Assembly: GCA_016794665.1 (NCBI GenBank)
Contig: JAEUHB010000086.1
Location: 1-56,394 of the forward strand
Reading direction: 5' to 3'
Source: Opitutaceae bacterium
GTDB taxonomy: Bacteria > Verrucomicrobiota > Verrucomicrobiia > Opitutales > Opitutaceae
DNA: 56,394 bases
The translations under genes were made by a program, and so were the position numbers. The stretch's first letter is position 1. Each line of letters starts with the position of its first letter. Below the pieces are notes generated by a model. The model was not told the DNA's origin, ran no database searches, and worked only from the letters and a program-made list of their open reading frames with translations. Shown piece after piece: positions 34,366-42,860 of this stretch.

Positions 34366-35376
34366 CTACTCTCCCGCGAGCTGCGCGGGGGTGAGCTCGT
34401 TGAGCAGCGGTTCACCGCGCCCGAGGCGCAAGAGATTTTGCGCGAAAATGTCCCAGAGCCGCTCGCGAAAGCGCGGGCTCAGGCTTGAGCCCGAGATGTG
34501 CGGGGTGAGAATCACGTTGGGCATGCGCCAGAGGGGATGCCCGGGAGGCAGCGGGTATTTGTAGTGCGTGTCGAGCGCGGCGCCGGCGATCCAACCCTCC
34601 CGGAGTGCGCGCAGGAGCGCAACCTCGCGGATGATTGCGCCGCGCGCGGGATTGAGGACATAGGCGGCGCGCGGCAGAGCCTGCAGCTCGCGTTCGCCGA
34701 TCAGGCCATCGGTGGACTTCGTGAGGGGCAGCGCGACGACCAGAAAATCCAGCCCGCCGAGAAACTCGATCTCCTGCCCGGCGGTGAACACACGGTCCGG
34801 CAGCGTGCCGGCCGGATCGCCGGTGCCGGGCACGCCGTAGGCCTGGCCGCGTGGGCGCGCGCCGTGGCGCGTGAGCACGTGCACCCGCAGGCCCAGCGCG
34901 CGCGCGAGGCGCGCCGTCTCGCGGCCGATGCCGCCGTAACCCCAGATGCCGGCCGTCATCCCGCGCAGCTCGCGCTGGAACACCGCGCCCCGATCCCACA
35001 CGGCGGCGTCCTGGTTGCGAATGAGCTGCCGCATGTCCCGCAGCAGGTTCACCATCATCGCCACGCACCACTCGGCGATCGGCACGTCGAAGCAGCCGAG
35101 GGCGTTGGTGGCGCGGATGCCGCGCTCGGCGAGGCCGAGGCCGACCAGCTGGGTGTAGCCAGCCGAGGCGACCTGCACCCAGCGCAGCGCGCGCGCATCG
35201 GCCAGGTTCGTCGGCGGGAACGTGCAGAAGAGCACCTCCGCGCGCGCGAGCCGCGCGGTTTCGATTTCGCGCTTCGTCTCCGCCGGCGGCTCGATCACGT
35301 CGATCGTGTGCGCGCCGGCGTCACGCATCCGCGCCAGCCCGGCGGCATCCAAAGGCACGTCGATCAGCAGGTTCAC
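34366..35376 (-). CDS. D-2-hydroxyacid dehydrogenase-like protein
   Basis: A 336-residue NAD-dependent oxidoreductase. The dinucleotide site is GIWGYGGIGRETARLARAL (about residues 142-160), and the catalytic Arg lies in VLNPARGAIIRE. The His is in LTPHISGSS. The usual catalytic Glu of the D-V-F-x-x-E-P motif appears replaced: here the segment is ALDTHYKYPLPPGHPLW. That makes a changed reaction or substrate likely. The start is GTG at 35376 and overlaps the dehydratase stop (GTGA), so the two genes are translationally coupled and probably work in sequence on an acid sugar. Confidence 0.82.
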   Translation of the reverse strand: MNLLIDVPLDAAGLARMRDAGAHTIDVIEPPAETKREIETARLARAEVLFCTFPPTNLADARALRWVQVASAGYTQLVGLGLAERGIRATNALGCFDVPIAEWCVAMMVNLLRDMRQLIRNQDAAVWDRGAVFQRELRGMTAGIWGYGGIGRETARLARALGLRVHVLTRHGARPRGQAYGVPGTGDPAGTLPDRVFTAGQEIEFLGGLDFLVVALPLTKSTDGLIGERELQALPRAAYVLNPARGAIIREVALLRALREGWIAGAALDTHYKYPLPPGHPLWRMPNVILTPHISGSSLSPRFRERLWDIFAQNLLRLGRGEPLLNELTPAQLAGE

Positions 35377-36584
35377 GGCACAAGAATCTTGCCGGGCACG
35401 CTGTTGAACTCGCCGCTGCCGGGCACAAACGGATAGCGGCGCTTGGTGTCTTCCGAGAGCACGATGCCCAGGCCGGGTCGATCCGGGGGCAGGACATATC
35501 CGTCCTTCAGCACGAGCCCGCCGTCGATCACCTCGGAGTGGAGGCCGGCGTAGGCCGGCGCGATTTCGAGCATCGTGCAGTTGGCCGCGGCGAAACCGGC
35601 GTGGAGGTTCTGCATGAGCGATCCGCCGGCGCCCCAGGCGTGCGTGGCGATTTTTCGCCCGCGACGCTCGAGCATCGCGGCGACTTTCATGAACTCGCCG
35701 AGGCCGCCGGTGAACGAAGCGTCGGGTTGCCCGATATCAAACGAGTCTTGGTCCGCAAACACGCGCCACTCATAGGCCGCCGTCAGGCACTCGCCTCCGG
35801 CAATGGGCGTGGTCGTCGCGCGGCAGAGTTCGGCGTAGCCCCACGGATCGGTGTAGTGCAGCGGCTCCTCGAGGAAGAACACCCCGTATGGCTCGAGCGC
35901 GCGGGCGACGGCGGTGGCGATCTCGAGGTTCCAGGTGAACTCGTGGTTGTTGCCCATGTGGCCGTCCATCATGAGCCACGCGTCGGGCCCGAGGTGCGCG
36001 CGCATGAACGCGACCTTGTCCGCCTCAAAGTCCGCCGCCTCCGCGGCCTCGCGCGCCTGATACCGGCGGTCGGGCCAGCGCGCGCCGGTGCCGACCTTTA
36101 CGCCGCGGAAACCAAGCGACGCGTAGTAGTCGAGTTTGCGCGCGAGCCGCTCCTTCGGGAAAAGACTGGGGCCACCGGTCGCGTAGCACGGCAGGCGCGC
36201 GTGCTTGCAGCCACCCAGGAGCGCGTGCACCGGCAGGCCGAGCATCTTGCCCTTGAGATCCCAAAGCGCGGCCTCGATGCCATTGAGCACCGCCACGCCG
36301 AGGCCGACGCGGCACCAAAAATTCCCGCAGTGATACATCCGCTGCCAAAGCGCCGGAATGTCGTCCACCGTTTGCCCGATGAGGATCGGCTTGAAAAAAT
36401 CGACGATCGCGGGCACCGCCTCGGGACAGAAGTAACCGGCGTAAGTCTCGCCGAGCCCGGCTGGCGGGCCGTCCGTGATCACCTCGATGAACGCCGCGCT
36501 CCGGCGCTTCCGTGCTTCCTGAATGAAGGGATCGTTCGACGACGGGCCGGTGAGGAGGACGGTGCGGACGTCGGTGATTCTCAT
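35373..36584 (-). CDS. Enolase-superfamily acid-sugar dehydratase candidate
   Basis: A 403-residue protein of the mandelate racemase/muconate lactonising group. ATG 36584 gives MRITDVRTVLLTGPSSNDPF. The N-terminal capping domain is followed by the barrel, with FRGVKVGTGARW at the KxK position, metal ligands Asp (WLMMDGHMGN), Glu (FFLEEPLHYTD) and Glu (IAGGECLTAAYE), and a His in IATHAWGAGGS opposite an Asp (FDIGQPDASF). Family members dehydrate sugar acids to 2-keto-3-deoxy acids, which fits the neighbouring dehydrogenase, the MFS carrier and the aldolase further along. The exact acid cannot be read from the sequence. It is the first gene of the minus-strand operon that runs to 28871. Confidence 0.85.
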   Translation of the reverse strand: MRITDVRTVLLTGPSSNDPFIQEARKRRSAAFIEVITDGPPAGLGETYAGYFCPEAVPAIVDFFKPILIGQTVDDIPALWQRMYHCGNFWCRVGLGVAVLNGIEAALWDLKGKMLGLPVHALLGGCKHARLPCYATGGPSLFPKERLARKLDYYASLGFRGVKVGTGARWPDRRYQAREAAEAADFEADKVAFMRAHLGPDAWLMMDGHMGNNHEFTWNLEIATAVARALEPYGVFFLEEPLHYTDPWGYAELCRATTTPIAGGECLTAAYEWRVFADQDSFDIGQPDASFTGGLGEFMKVAAMLERRGRKIATHAWGAGGSLMQNLHAGFAAANCTMLEIAPAYAGLHSEVIDGGLVLKDGYVLPPDRPGLGIVLSEDTKRRYPFVPGSGEFNSVPGKILVP

Positions 36585-36795
36585 GAGCGTGTCGCGGGGC
36601 GGAGCGCACATCGATCCACCCGGCCTTGGCGCCGATCCGCAAGCCGAATTCATACATGCCGCTCTTAACGTTGACCAACTTGCCGCGCGACGGACCTTGA
36701 CCACGGCTGCATGGGGCAAAATCGTCTCGCACCCCCGCTCCACTCAGCATGGCCCACCCGCACCCCGACCTCGCCGCCCCGGCGATTATCCGCGC
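36585..36795. other. Divergent promoter region of the acid-sugar unit
   Basis: This 211-base gap separates the dehydratase operon and the MFS gene. It contains a palindrome GTTGACCAAC (36670-36679) and, overlapping it, AACGTTGACC (36667-36676), whose reverse complement GGTCAACGTT recurs at 52540-52549 in another divergent gap of the locus. A regulator of the GntR or LacI type could bind here. No gene is visible. Confidence 0.45.
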
Positions 36796-38040
36796 ATGAT
36801 CTCCGTCCCGTGGCGCGTGGCCTCGTTTCTCTTCGTCGCGGCCGGCCTCAACTACGCCGACCGCACGGCGCTCGCCTCCGTGCTCCCGCCCTTGCGCGAG
36901 CAGCTCGGCGCGACCGACGGGCAGCTCGGCCTGGCCAACACGCTTTTTCTCTGGAGCTACGCCATCGCCTCGCCGTTCGCCGGCAGCATCGCGGACCGCT
37001 TTTCGCGTGCGCGCATGGTGCTCCTGAGCCTGGTCGGTTGGAGCGCGGTCACCGTGGCCACGGGCCTCGTGCAAAGCGTGGAGGGCCTCTACGCGGCGCG
37101 CATCGCGCTCGGCATCACCGAGAGCCTCTACCTGCCCGCCGCCGCCGCGTTGCTGGCGGATCATCACGGCAAGGAAACGTGGGGGCGCGCCACCGGCTTC
37201 CACCTGCTCGGCCTCAACCTGGGGCTCGTGCTGGGCGGCGCTGCGGCGGGCACGATGGCCGAGTGGTTTGGCTGGCGCACCGGCTTCTGGGTGCTGGGCG
37301 GCCTGGGCCTGGCGCTCGCCTTCCTCGCCAAGCCGCTGCTCGTGGACGGCCCGGCGCGCCCGGGGACCGCGGGCACCGCCGCCACGCCCAAGGCCGGCTT
37401 CGCCGAGAGCTGGGCTTATCTGGTGCGCACGCCTTCGTTCCTCTGCATCCTGCTGAGCGCGATCGCGGCGGGCGTGGCCTCGTGGATCTTTCTCTCGTGG
37501 CTGCCGCTCTTTTTCTCGGAAAACTACGGCATGGGCCTCGGCGCCGCCGGGCTCGCCGGCGTGCTGCTTTACAAGGGCCCGGTTTTTGTGGGCATCGCCA
37601 TCGGCGGCTGGCTTTCGGATCGCATGATCCAGCGGGACAAGCGTGCGCGGGCGCTCATCAAGGCGCTGTCGTTCCTGCTGAGCGCGCCGTTCCTCTTCGC
37701 GTTCATGGGCGCCCCGTCGTTCACGCTCGTCGCGATTACAATGATCCTCTCCGCGATTATCCGAGCCGTGGGCACGCCAAGCGAGCATCCCATCATCGCT
37801 GAAATCGTCCCGCCGCAATACCGCGCGGCGGCCGTCGGCCTTTTTAACACGTGCGGCACGGCGGCGGGCGGGGTGGGCGTGCTCCTGGCGGGCATCCTCA
37901 AGCAGGACCTCGGGCTCAACGTGATCTTCGGCGCGTCGTCGTTCCTTTATCTGCTCACCGGCCTCCTGTTCCTGCTCGCGTGGCGCGTGTGGTTCGCCGG
38001 CGATCAAGATCGCGCGAAGGCGGCCACGGCCCCCGCGTGA
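36796..38040 (+). CDS. MFS transporter, acid-sugar (ACS) type
   Basis: A 414-residue 12-helix major facilitator. ATG 36796 is directly before helix 1 (VPWRVASFLFVAAGLNYADR), and the NYADR motif, the loop GSIADRFSRARM (between helices 2 and 3) and SLYLPAAAALLADHHGKETW are typical of the anion:cation symporter branch that carries hexuronates and related sugar acids. The C-terminal half includes GGWLSDRMIQRDKRARALIK, the second signature loop. It is divergent from the dehydratase gene, and the SDR gene follows 11 bases after its stop, making a pair likely to serve import and first oxidation or reduction. Confidence 0.88.
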   Translation: MISVPWRVASFLFVAAGLNYADRTALASVLPPLREQLGATDGQLGLANTLFLWSYAIASPFAGSIADRFSRARMVLLSLVGWSAVTVATGLVQSVEGLYAARIALGITESLYLPAAAALLADHHGKETWGRATGFHLLGLNLGLVLGGAAAGTMAEWFGWRTGFWVLGGLGLALAFLAKPLLVDGPARPGTAGTAATPKAGFAESWAYLVRTPSFLCILLSAIAAGVASWIFLSWLPLFFSENYGMGLGAAGLAGVLLYKGPVFVGIAIGGWLSDRMIQRDKRARALIKALSFLLSAPFLFAFMGAPSFTLVAITMILSAIIRAVGTPSEHPIIAEIVPPQYRAAAVGLFNTCGTAAGGVGVLLAGILKQDLGLNVIFGASSFLYLLTGLLFLLAWRVWFAGDQDRAKAATAPA

Positions 38041-38051
38041 TTTTCCCGGAC

Positions 38052-38831
38052 ATGAGGCCTTGGCACTCCCTTGCAGGAAAAACCATCTGGATCACCGGCG
38101 GCGCCGGCCACCTCGGCGCGCCAATCACGGCCGCGCTCGACGCCGCGTGCGCCAAGGTGATCTGCCTCGATCTCGGCGATCGCGCCGCCGCGCTCGTGCA
38201 AGCGCGGGGGCTCGCGCGCACGCTGCCCCGCTCGCTCGATGTCACGGGCGTCGACGCCCTGCCCGGCGCGATCGACGCGATCATTTCCGAGCATGGCGTG
38301 CCCGACGGCCTGGTGCACCTGCCGACGGCGTCATCGCGCGCGCGCACGGTGGAGACGATGCCGCTCGATGAGTTCCGCGGGACGTTTGACCGCGCGCTCA
38401 CGCCGACGTTTGTGCTGTGCCGCACGCTCGCCGAGCGCATGCGGCCGCGGGGGCACGGCGCGTTCGTGCTGTTTGCCAGCATGTATGGCGTCGTCGCGCC
38501 CGACCCGCGGATTTATCACGCGCCTCAGACGCCCAACCCCATCGACTACGGCGCCGCCAAGGCCGCGCTGATCCAGATGACGCGCTACCTCGCCGTGCAC
38601 TACGGACCGGCGGGGCTGCGCTTCAACTGCGTGACGCCCGGGCCGTTTCCCAACCCCGCCGTGCAGGCCGCCGATCCGGCCTTCATCGCCGAGCTCGCCA
38701 GGAAGAATCCGCTCGGCCGCATCGGGCGCCCCGAGGAGATGGCGGGACCAGTGCTGTTTCTCCTCGGCGACGGTGCGTCCTACGTGACCGGCCACAGCCT
38801 CGTGGTGGACGGCGGCTGGACGATCTGGTGA
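38052..38831 (+). CDS. Short-chain dehydrogenase/reductase
   Basis: A 259-residue SDR. ATG 38052 gives MRPWHSLAGKTIWITGGAGH with the cofactor loop TGGAGHLG. The catalytic Ser, Tyr and Lys occur as FASMYGV and IDYGAAKAALIQM; there is an insertion between them (PDPRIYHAPQTPNPI). The usual N-N-A-G strand is replaced by HLPTASS, so the structural Asn is missing at that position. The end VTGHSLVVDGGWTIW is a normal SDR terminus. Likely a sugar or sugar-acid dehydrogenase working with the MFS carrier before it. Convergent with the ferritin-like gene, eight bases away. Confidence 0.85.
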   Translation: MRPWHSLAGKTIWITGGAGHLGAPITAALDAACAKVICLDLGDRAAALVQARGLARTLPRSLDVTGVDALPGAIDAIISEHGVPDGLVHLPTASSRARTVETMPLDEFRGTFDRALTPTFVLCRTLAERMRPRGHGAFVLFASMYGVVAPDPRIYHAPQTPNPIDYGAAKAALIQMTRYLAVHYGPAGLRFNCVTPGPFPNPAVQAADPAFIAELARKNPLGRIGRPEEMAGPVLFLLGDGASYVTGHSLVVDGGWTIW

Positions 38832-38838
38832 CGCCGGA

Positions 38839-40065
38839 TCAACGGGAGGCGGGCTCGACGGCGACGGGCCGGTAGGTCGCGAGCAGCACGGCCGCCCGCC
38901 AGTTCTCCGCATCCGCCCGCACTTGCTCCGGGCTCCGCGGATCATCGGCGGCCTTGATGAGGGCGGGCAGCCATTTCTGGCCGTAGCGCACATGCTGCGT
39001 CTCGTCGGCGATGTCGTAGCTCCAGGTCATCGCCCCGACCGCGTCGTGATTTTCGAGCGCCTCCTTGAGGCCTTGGTGCTTGCCGGGAAACGCATCCGCT
39101 TCCTGGGTCGTCAGCGCCGCGTAGCGATCGTGCGGCGCAAGCGTCTGCCGCAGGCGATAGGCGGTGGTGGAGAGCGTGACGTCGGTCACCTTGAGGCCGA
39201 GGGCGTTCAGCTTCAGCTCGCCGAATTTTGAGTGCCGCGTCTCATCCCACATGTGGCGCGCGGCATCGAAGTAGAAATCCCACGGCATGTCCGGCGCCTC
39301 GAAGAGAATCGCGCCGCACGAGTCGGCCGCCTGCACTTCCTGCAAGAAATTAAACGCGTAGTAGCGCTCGCGCGCCGCATATGGGCTGTCGTCCGACGGT
39401 CTCGGCGGCAACGTCGCGCGCAGGGCGAAACCGTCCGGCACCACTCCGTCCAGCAGCGGCAATCGTCCGATGCGCCGGCCCGCGCGCACTTGATCAACGT
39501 GGCGGCGGTCCGGGCGCGCGAGCTCGGAGCCGAGGTTCGCCAGCGCCGCTTCGAGGCAGGTTTCGAAGCCGGAGTCGACGGCGCCCACCGCGGGCATTTG
39601 CTCCCGCGCCCAAGCCGTCTGCCGCCTCAGCAGCTCGATGTTGGCCTCGAGCAGCGGCACCGTCGGGAGGTCGTAGATGCCGCGGGCTTCGTGCAACAGG
39701 CCCTCAATCCAGACGGCGAGACGCGGCTTCACGTGCAGCGTGATGCCGGCAAACGCCGCCGCCGGCGTGGGCGCCGCACAGAGCACCTCAATCAACGCGC
39801 GAGCGGGCGCGGCTTGGCTGAGGTGGATTTCGCCCGGCATCACGCCCAGTTCCCGGTGCCGCGTGCGCAGATCCTGCACCATCCGGAAGTCGGCGAAGAT
39901 CTCGCGCGGCCAGCCGATGCGAACCAGCCACGCCGACATGCCCGGGACAAAGCCGGCCGCCACGCGCGCGAGTTCAGTCTGGAATTCGGCGAGGTTGCGC
40001 AACAAGAGGCCGCGCTCGCGCGGCAGCGCCTGGGAGACCGGCATCGCGGAGTCGGTGGCTTTCAT
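38839..40065 (-). CDS. Ferritin-like (di-iron type) protein of unknown function
   Basis: A 408-residue protein with two acidic helical motifs, HMWDETRHSKFGELKLNALG (about residues 272-291) and DIADETQHVRYGQKWLPALI (about 361-380), each with the E-x-x-H spacing of ferritin-like di-iron sites. DETQHVRYG-type motifs also occur in DUF455 proteins. The N-terminal 250 residues have no domain I recognise. Possible functions include an oxygen-dependent hydroxylase or oxidase; storage is unlikely given its length. It follows the FGGY kinase by 32 bases in a leftward operon with a ceramidase-like gene, which is an unusual place for such a protein. ATG 40065 was chosen over 40044 by position only. Confidence 0.72.
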   Translation of the reverse strand: MKATDSAMPVSQALPRERGLLLRNLAEFQTELARVAAGFVPGMSAWLVRIGWPREIFADFRMVQDLRTRHRELGVMPGEIHLSQAAPARALIEVLCAAPTPAAAFAGITLHVKPRLAVWIEGLLHEARGIYDLPTVPLLEANIELLRRQTAWAREQMPAVGAVDSGFETCLEAALANLGSELARPDRRHVDQVRAGRRIGRLPLLDGVVPDGFALRATLPPRPSDDSPYAARERYYAFNFLQEVQAADSCGAILFEAPDMPWDFYFDAARHMWDETRHSKFGELKLNALGLKVTDVTLSTTAYRLRQTLAPHDRYAALTTQEADAFPGKHQGLKEALENHDAVGAMTWSYDIADETQHVRYGQKWLPALIKAADDPRSPEQVRADAENWRAAVLLATYRPVAVEPASR

Positions 40066-40097
40066 TGGCGGGACATTGGCGGACGCAGGGCTCGGGA

Positions 40098-41399
40098 TCA
40101 ATTTTTCGCGGGCCGATAAATCCTCGGCGCAGCGGCCATCCGCTGCATCGCCGTCGGCAGATCCGGCCACACGCCCGCGCCCACGGCCGCCAGCATCGCC
40201 GCACCGAGGCAGGCTTGCTCGGCCTCGGGCGACGCGCGCACCGGAACACCCAGCACGTCCGCGGTGACCTGCAGCCACACCCCGCTGCGGGCACCGCCAC
40301 CGGTTACGGCGACACTGCGAACCGCCTGCGGGCCCGCCGCGCGCACGAGCAAGCCGCGGAGCGTGCCCGCCATCGCGACCAGCAGATCGTGCACGGCCGC
40401 GCCATGGCGGCTCGCCGTCGGCCGCCCGGCGCGGTCGAGCAACTGCTCCACCGTTTGATCGGGCGCGTGCTTGCGCTGGTAGGCCTCGAATTGCCCCGCG
40501 CCATTCGGATCGTAGGTCAGCCGGAAATATCGCCTCGCACCGAAATGCCCCCCGTGGATGCACCCCGGCTCCGCCCCGATGTCGTCCACGAGCGCCAGCG
40601 CCGCCAACACCGTCCCGATCGAGAGGCTCGCATCCACCGGCCCACCCACCCCTGCACCGATTGCCGCGGCATGATGATCGAGCGCGCCCGCCGCAAAGGG
40701 AATCCCGGCGGGCAAGCCGAGCCGTTCGGTCGCGCGGGAAATCGTCTGACCGCACAACGAGCCCGGCGGCCGAGGGCGTGAAAGCTGGTCCTCGCGCAGA
40801 CCGAAATGCGTGAGCGCCTCCGGCCACCACTCGCCGCTCGGCAGGCTGAGCAGGCCGGTCAGCGCCGCCGTGCTGGCGTCGCCGTTGGCCTCACCCGTGA
40901 GCCCATGCACGAGGTAGTCTGAAATCGTCAGGATGCGCTGCGTCCGCGCCGACAGCGCCGGCTCATGGCGCACGAGCCAGCGCCACTTCGCCGGCATTCG
41001 CTCCGGCACTGCGCCCGTCATCCCCGTGACGGGTCCGTGCGCGGGAGCTTGCCCGAACGCTATCGTTTCGGCGTCGAGCGGCGCGGCCCGGCGATCCGGC
41101 CAGAGAATGAGCGGCGTGAGCGCGCAATCCGCGCGGTCGAGGAGCACGAACGAATTGGCCTGCGACGAATACGACACCCCCGCAAGTTTGCGCCCCGCCA
41201 CACCCGCGCCCGCCAGGGCCTCGCCAACCGCCAGACGCAGGCGTGCCCAGAAATCAGCGACCGCGACTTCCATCCGTTCCGGCGCCGGCTGCACGGCGCC
41301 CAGCGCCACGCGCCCAAGCCCGCGCAAGGTCCCATCCCGCTCAAACACGCCCGCCTTCAGGTAAGACGTGCCGAGATCGATGCCGAGCAGCATGGGCAT
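40098..41399 (-). CDS. FGGY-family carbohydrate kinase
   Basis: A 433-residue sugar kinase, somewhat shorter than xylulokinase (about 480-500). The N-terminal phosphate loop is GIDLGTSYLKAGVF (residues 6-19), the expected catalytic Asp lies in AAGALDHHAAAIGAGVGG, and the C-terminal ATP site is SVAVTGGGARSGVWLQV. SQANSFVLLDRADCALTPLI has the substrate-side signature. The family phosphorylates keto sugars, polyols or glycerol. The gene lies between the ceramidase-like (19-base gap) and ferritin-like genes in a leftward operon; its substrate is probably a breakdown product of the compound treated by those enzymes. Confidence 0.88.
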   Translation of the reverse strand: MPMLLGIDLGTSYLKAGVFERDGTLRGLGRVALGAVQPAPERMEVAVADFWARLRLAVGEALAGAGVAGRKLAGVSYSSQANSFVLLDRADCALTPLILWPDRRAAPLDAETIAFGQAPAHGPVTGMTGAVPERMPAKWRWLVRHEPALSARTQRILTISDYLVHGLTGEANGDASTAALTGLLSLPSGEWWPEALTHFGLREDQLSRPRPPGSLCGQTISRATERLGLPAGIPFAAGALDHHAAAIGAGVGGPVDASLSIGTVLAALALVDDIGAEPGCIHGGHFGARRYFRLTYDPNGAGQFEAYQRKHAPDQTVEQLLDRAGRPTASRHGAAVHDLLVAMAGTLRGLLVRAAGPQAVRSVAVTGGGARSGVWLQVTADVLGVPVRASPEAEQACLGAAMLAAVGAGVWPDLPTAMQRMAAAPRIYRPAKN

Positions 41400-41417
41400 G
41401 GGCGCAGCAAGGCCGCG

Positions 41418-42758
41418 TCAGCCGGCCGCCGCAATGACATCCAGCGTGCGCTCGACGAAGCGCGGGCCGTTGGCCACGGAGAAAATCGCATTCGTCGCCT
41501 CGTAAGCCCCGCGCGCGACGGCCGCAGGCGTCGCGATGTAGCCCTGCAGCTCGCCATTCGCGAGCGTGACGAGAAACGTGCCGGGCGGCGCGGCGGCCTT
41601 CAGCGCCAGCCCATGCTCGACGAAGAACTCGCCCGGCCAACCGACGAAGCGCCACTGCCCCACGCGAATGACCTGAATCTCCGCCGGCGATGCCACACTC
41701 ACCGCCGCCGCGAGCCGCCCATCCGCGGCGGCCTGCGCAAGCAGGACGGTTTTTTCCGCGCCAAAGACATCGCACTCCGCCGTGCGCACCTCCTGCCGCG
41801 GCGCACCGTTCGCCCGCAATTCGGCGAAGCGCTTCCGGCTGTGCGCCAAGGCCGCCTCCGCCGCCCCCACCGCCGGAAACTGCCGCGGCCTCACCTCGAT
41901 CGCCGCGCGCCGCGCGACGATCTCCGCCGCGGGCCCAAACGCGATTTGCCCGATCGCCGAGGCGACGCCGCGGGCGAGATTGCCCCCGATGCGCTCGGCC
42001 TCGGCAAACGTGTTGGCCTTCGTCATGTGCCGCGGGCTCTGGTCGCCCGCCGCGCCCAGGTGGTAAATCACCGGGCAGTCGGGCGGGAGAATTCCGTTTC
42101 GCAGCGCACGGCGCGTGAAGCCCTGAAAGTCCGCGCTGAACAGCGTCGAGTCCTCGTGCAGCACGGTCGGATGCATGCCGTAGGTCAGCATCGCCGCGAG
42201 CGGCCGGCCGGTGCGCTGCGAGCGCGCGACCAGCACCGGCACCTCTGGATCCGTCGGACCCGCGGGGTCGTGACGGTTGGAGCCCACGCCCTCGGCGCGC
42301 GCCACCGCGAGGCCAACATCGGCGGGCTCCGCCCGCTCCACCGCGGCGACCGCTGTGGCGACGATGCGGTCCGCCAGCCAACGGAGGTAGGCCTGATCGG
42401 CGCGCGGCACGACGGAGTCCGCGCTGTTGCTCAGGTTATCGGTCATGACCGGGCCCGAGTGCGTGTGCGTCGCCGAAAGCATGATCGCCTCGACTGGCAC
42501 GCCCGTGGCCGCGGCGATGCGCCCCCGGATCTCCGCCGCGTAGTCGCGCCCAAAGTAGATCAGGTCGTTCGCGATGAAGATCGCCGCGCCGCGCGCTGCG
42601 CGCAGGCAGAGGGCCGCGCACTCCAGCGGATCGTGCACGCCCGTGCTCATGCGCCGCACGTGCGGGTAGCCGAAGAGGTGCACGCTGCCGGCCGGTGTGA
42701 TGTCGCTCACGGCAGCGCCGGCCCAAGTCACGGGTGGGGATGCGGTGGTGGCGGCCAT
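41418..42758 (-). CDS. Neutral/alkaline ceramidase-family N-terminal domain amidase
   Basis: A 446-residue protein of the neutral ceramidase N-terminal family. Motifs: GAAVSDITPAGSVHLFGYPH at the start, the metal site SATHTHSGPVM (about residues 95-105), and AMLTYGMHPTVL (about 187-198). No signal peptide is seen and the immunoglobulin-like C-terminal domain of true ceramidases is absent, so it is probably a cytoplasmic amidase whose substrate is an N-acyl compound other than ceramide. The family is common in Planctomycetes and Verrucomicrobia and is largely uncharacterised. It is the first gene of a leftward operon, divergent from a DeoR regulator. Confidence 0.8.
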   Translation of the reverse strand: MAATTASPPVTWAGAAVSDITPAGSVHLFGYPHVRRMSTGVHDPLECAALCLRAARGAAIFIANDLIYFGRDYAAEIRGRIAAATGVPVEAIMLSATHTHSGPVMTDNLSNSADSVVPRADQAYLRWLADRIVATAVAAVERAEPADVGLAVARAEGVGSNRHDPAGPTDPEVPVLVARSQRTGRPLAAMLTYGMHPTVLHEDSTLFSADFQGFTRRALRNGILPPDCPVIYHLGAAGDQSPRHMTKANTFAEAERIGGNLARGVASAIGQIAFGPAAEIVARRAAIEVRPRQFPAVGAAEAALAHSRKRFAELRANGAPRQEVRTAECDVFGAEKTVLLAQAAADGRLAAAVSVASPAEIQVIRVGQWRFVGWPGEFFVEHGLALKAAAPPGTFLVTLANGELQGYIATPAAVARGAYEATNAIFSVANGPRFVERTLDVIAAAG

Positions 42759-42797
42759 CCCGCAGCTTCGGACGCGGCAGGTTGCGGTGCCAATGTT

Positions 42798-42821
42798 ATT
42801 TTCTGTGCGATTTTCTCACAC
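42798..42821. promoter_or_regulatory. Candidate DeoR operator, tandem ATTTTCT repeats
   Basis: Two adjacent 12-base units, ATTTTCTGTGCG and ATTTTCTCACAC, share their first seven bases; together they contain the inverted repeat TGTG-N9-CACA (42804-42820). A perfect TTGACA follows at 42823. They lie in the AT-rich core of the 102-base gap between the ceramidase-like gene and DeoR, the expected site of autoregulation. Confidence 0.45.
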
Positions 42822-42860
42822 CTTGACATTTCTCAACATGGCCGCGCTGATCCCCGCACC

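Noticed and set aside
36025-38007. A 660-residue open frame on the minus strand covering the MFS gene
   Set aside because: Low-complexity R/A/G/E sequence that overlaps clear MFS and dehydratase genes on the correct frames; no domain, no signal peptide.
40098-41399. FGGY kinase as a truncated pseudogene because it is shorter than 480 residues
   Set aside because: N-terminal phosphate loop, the catalytic Asp region and C-terminal ATP motif are all present; short FGGY members exist.
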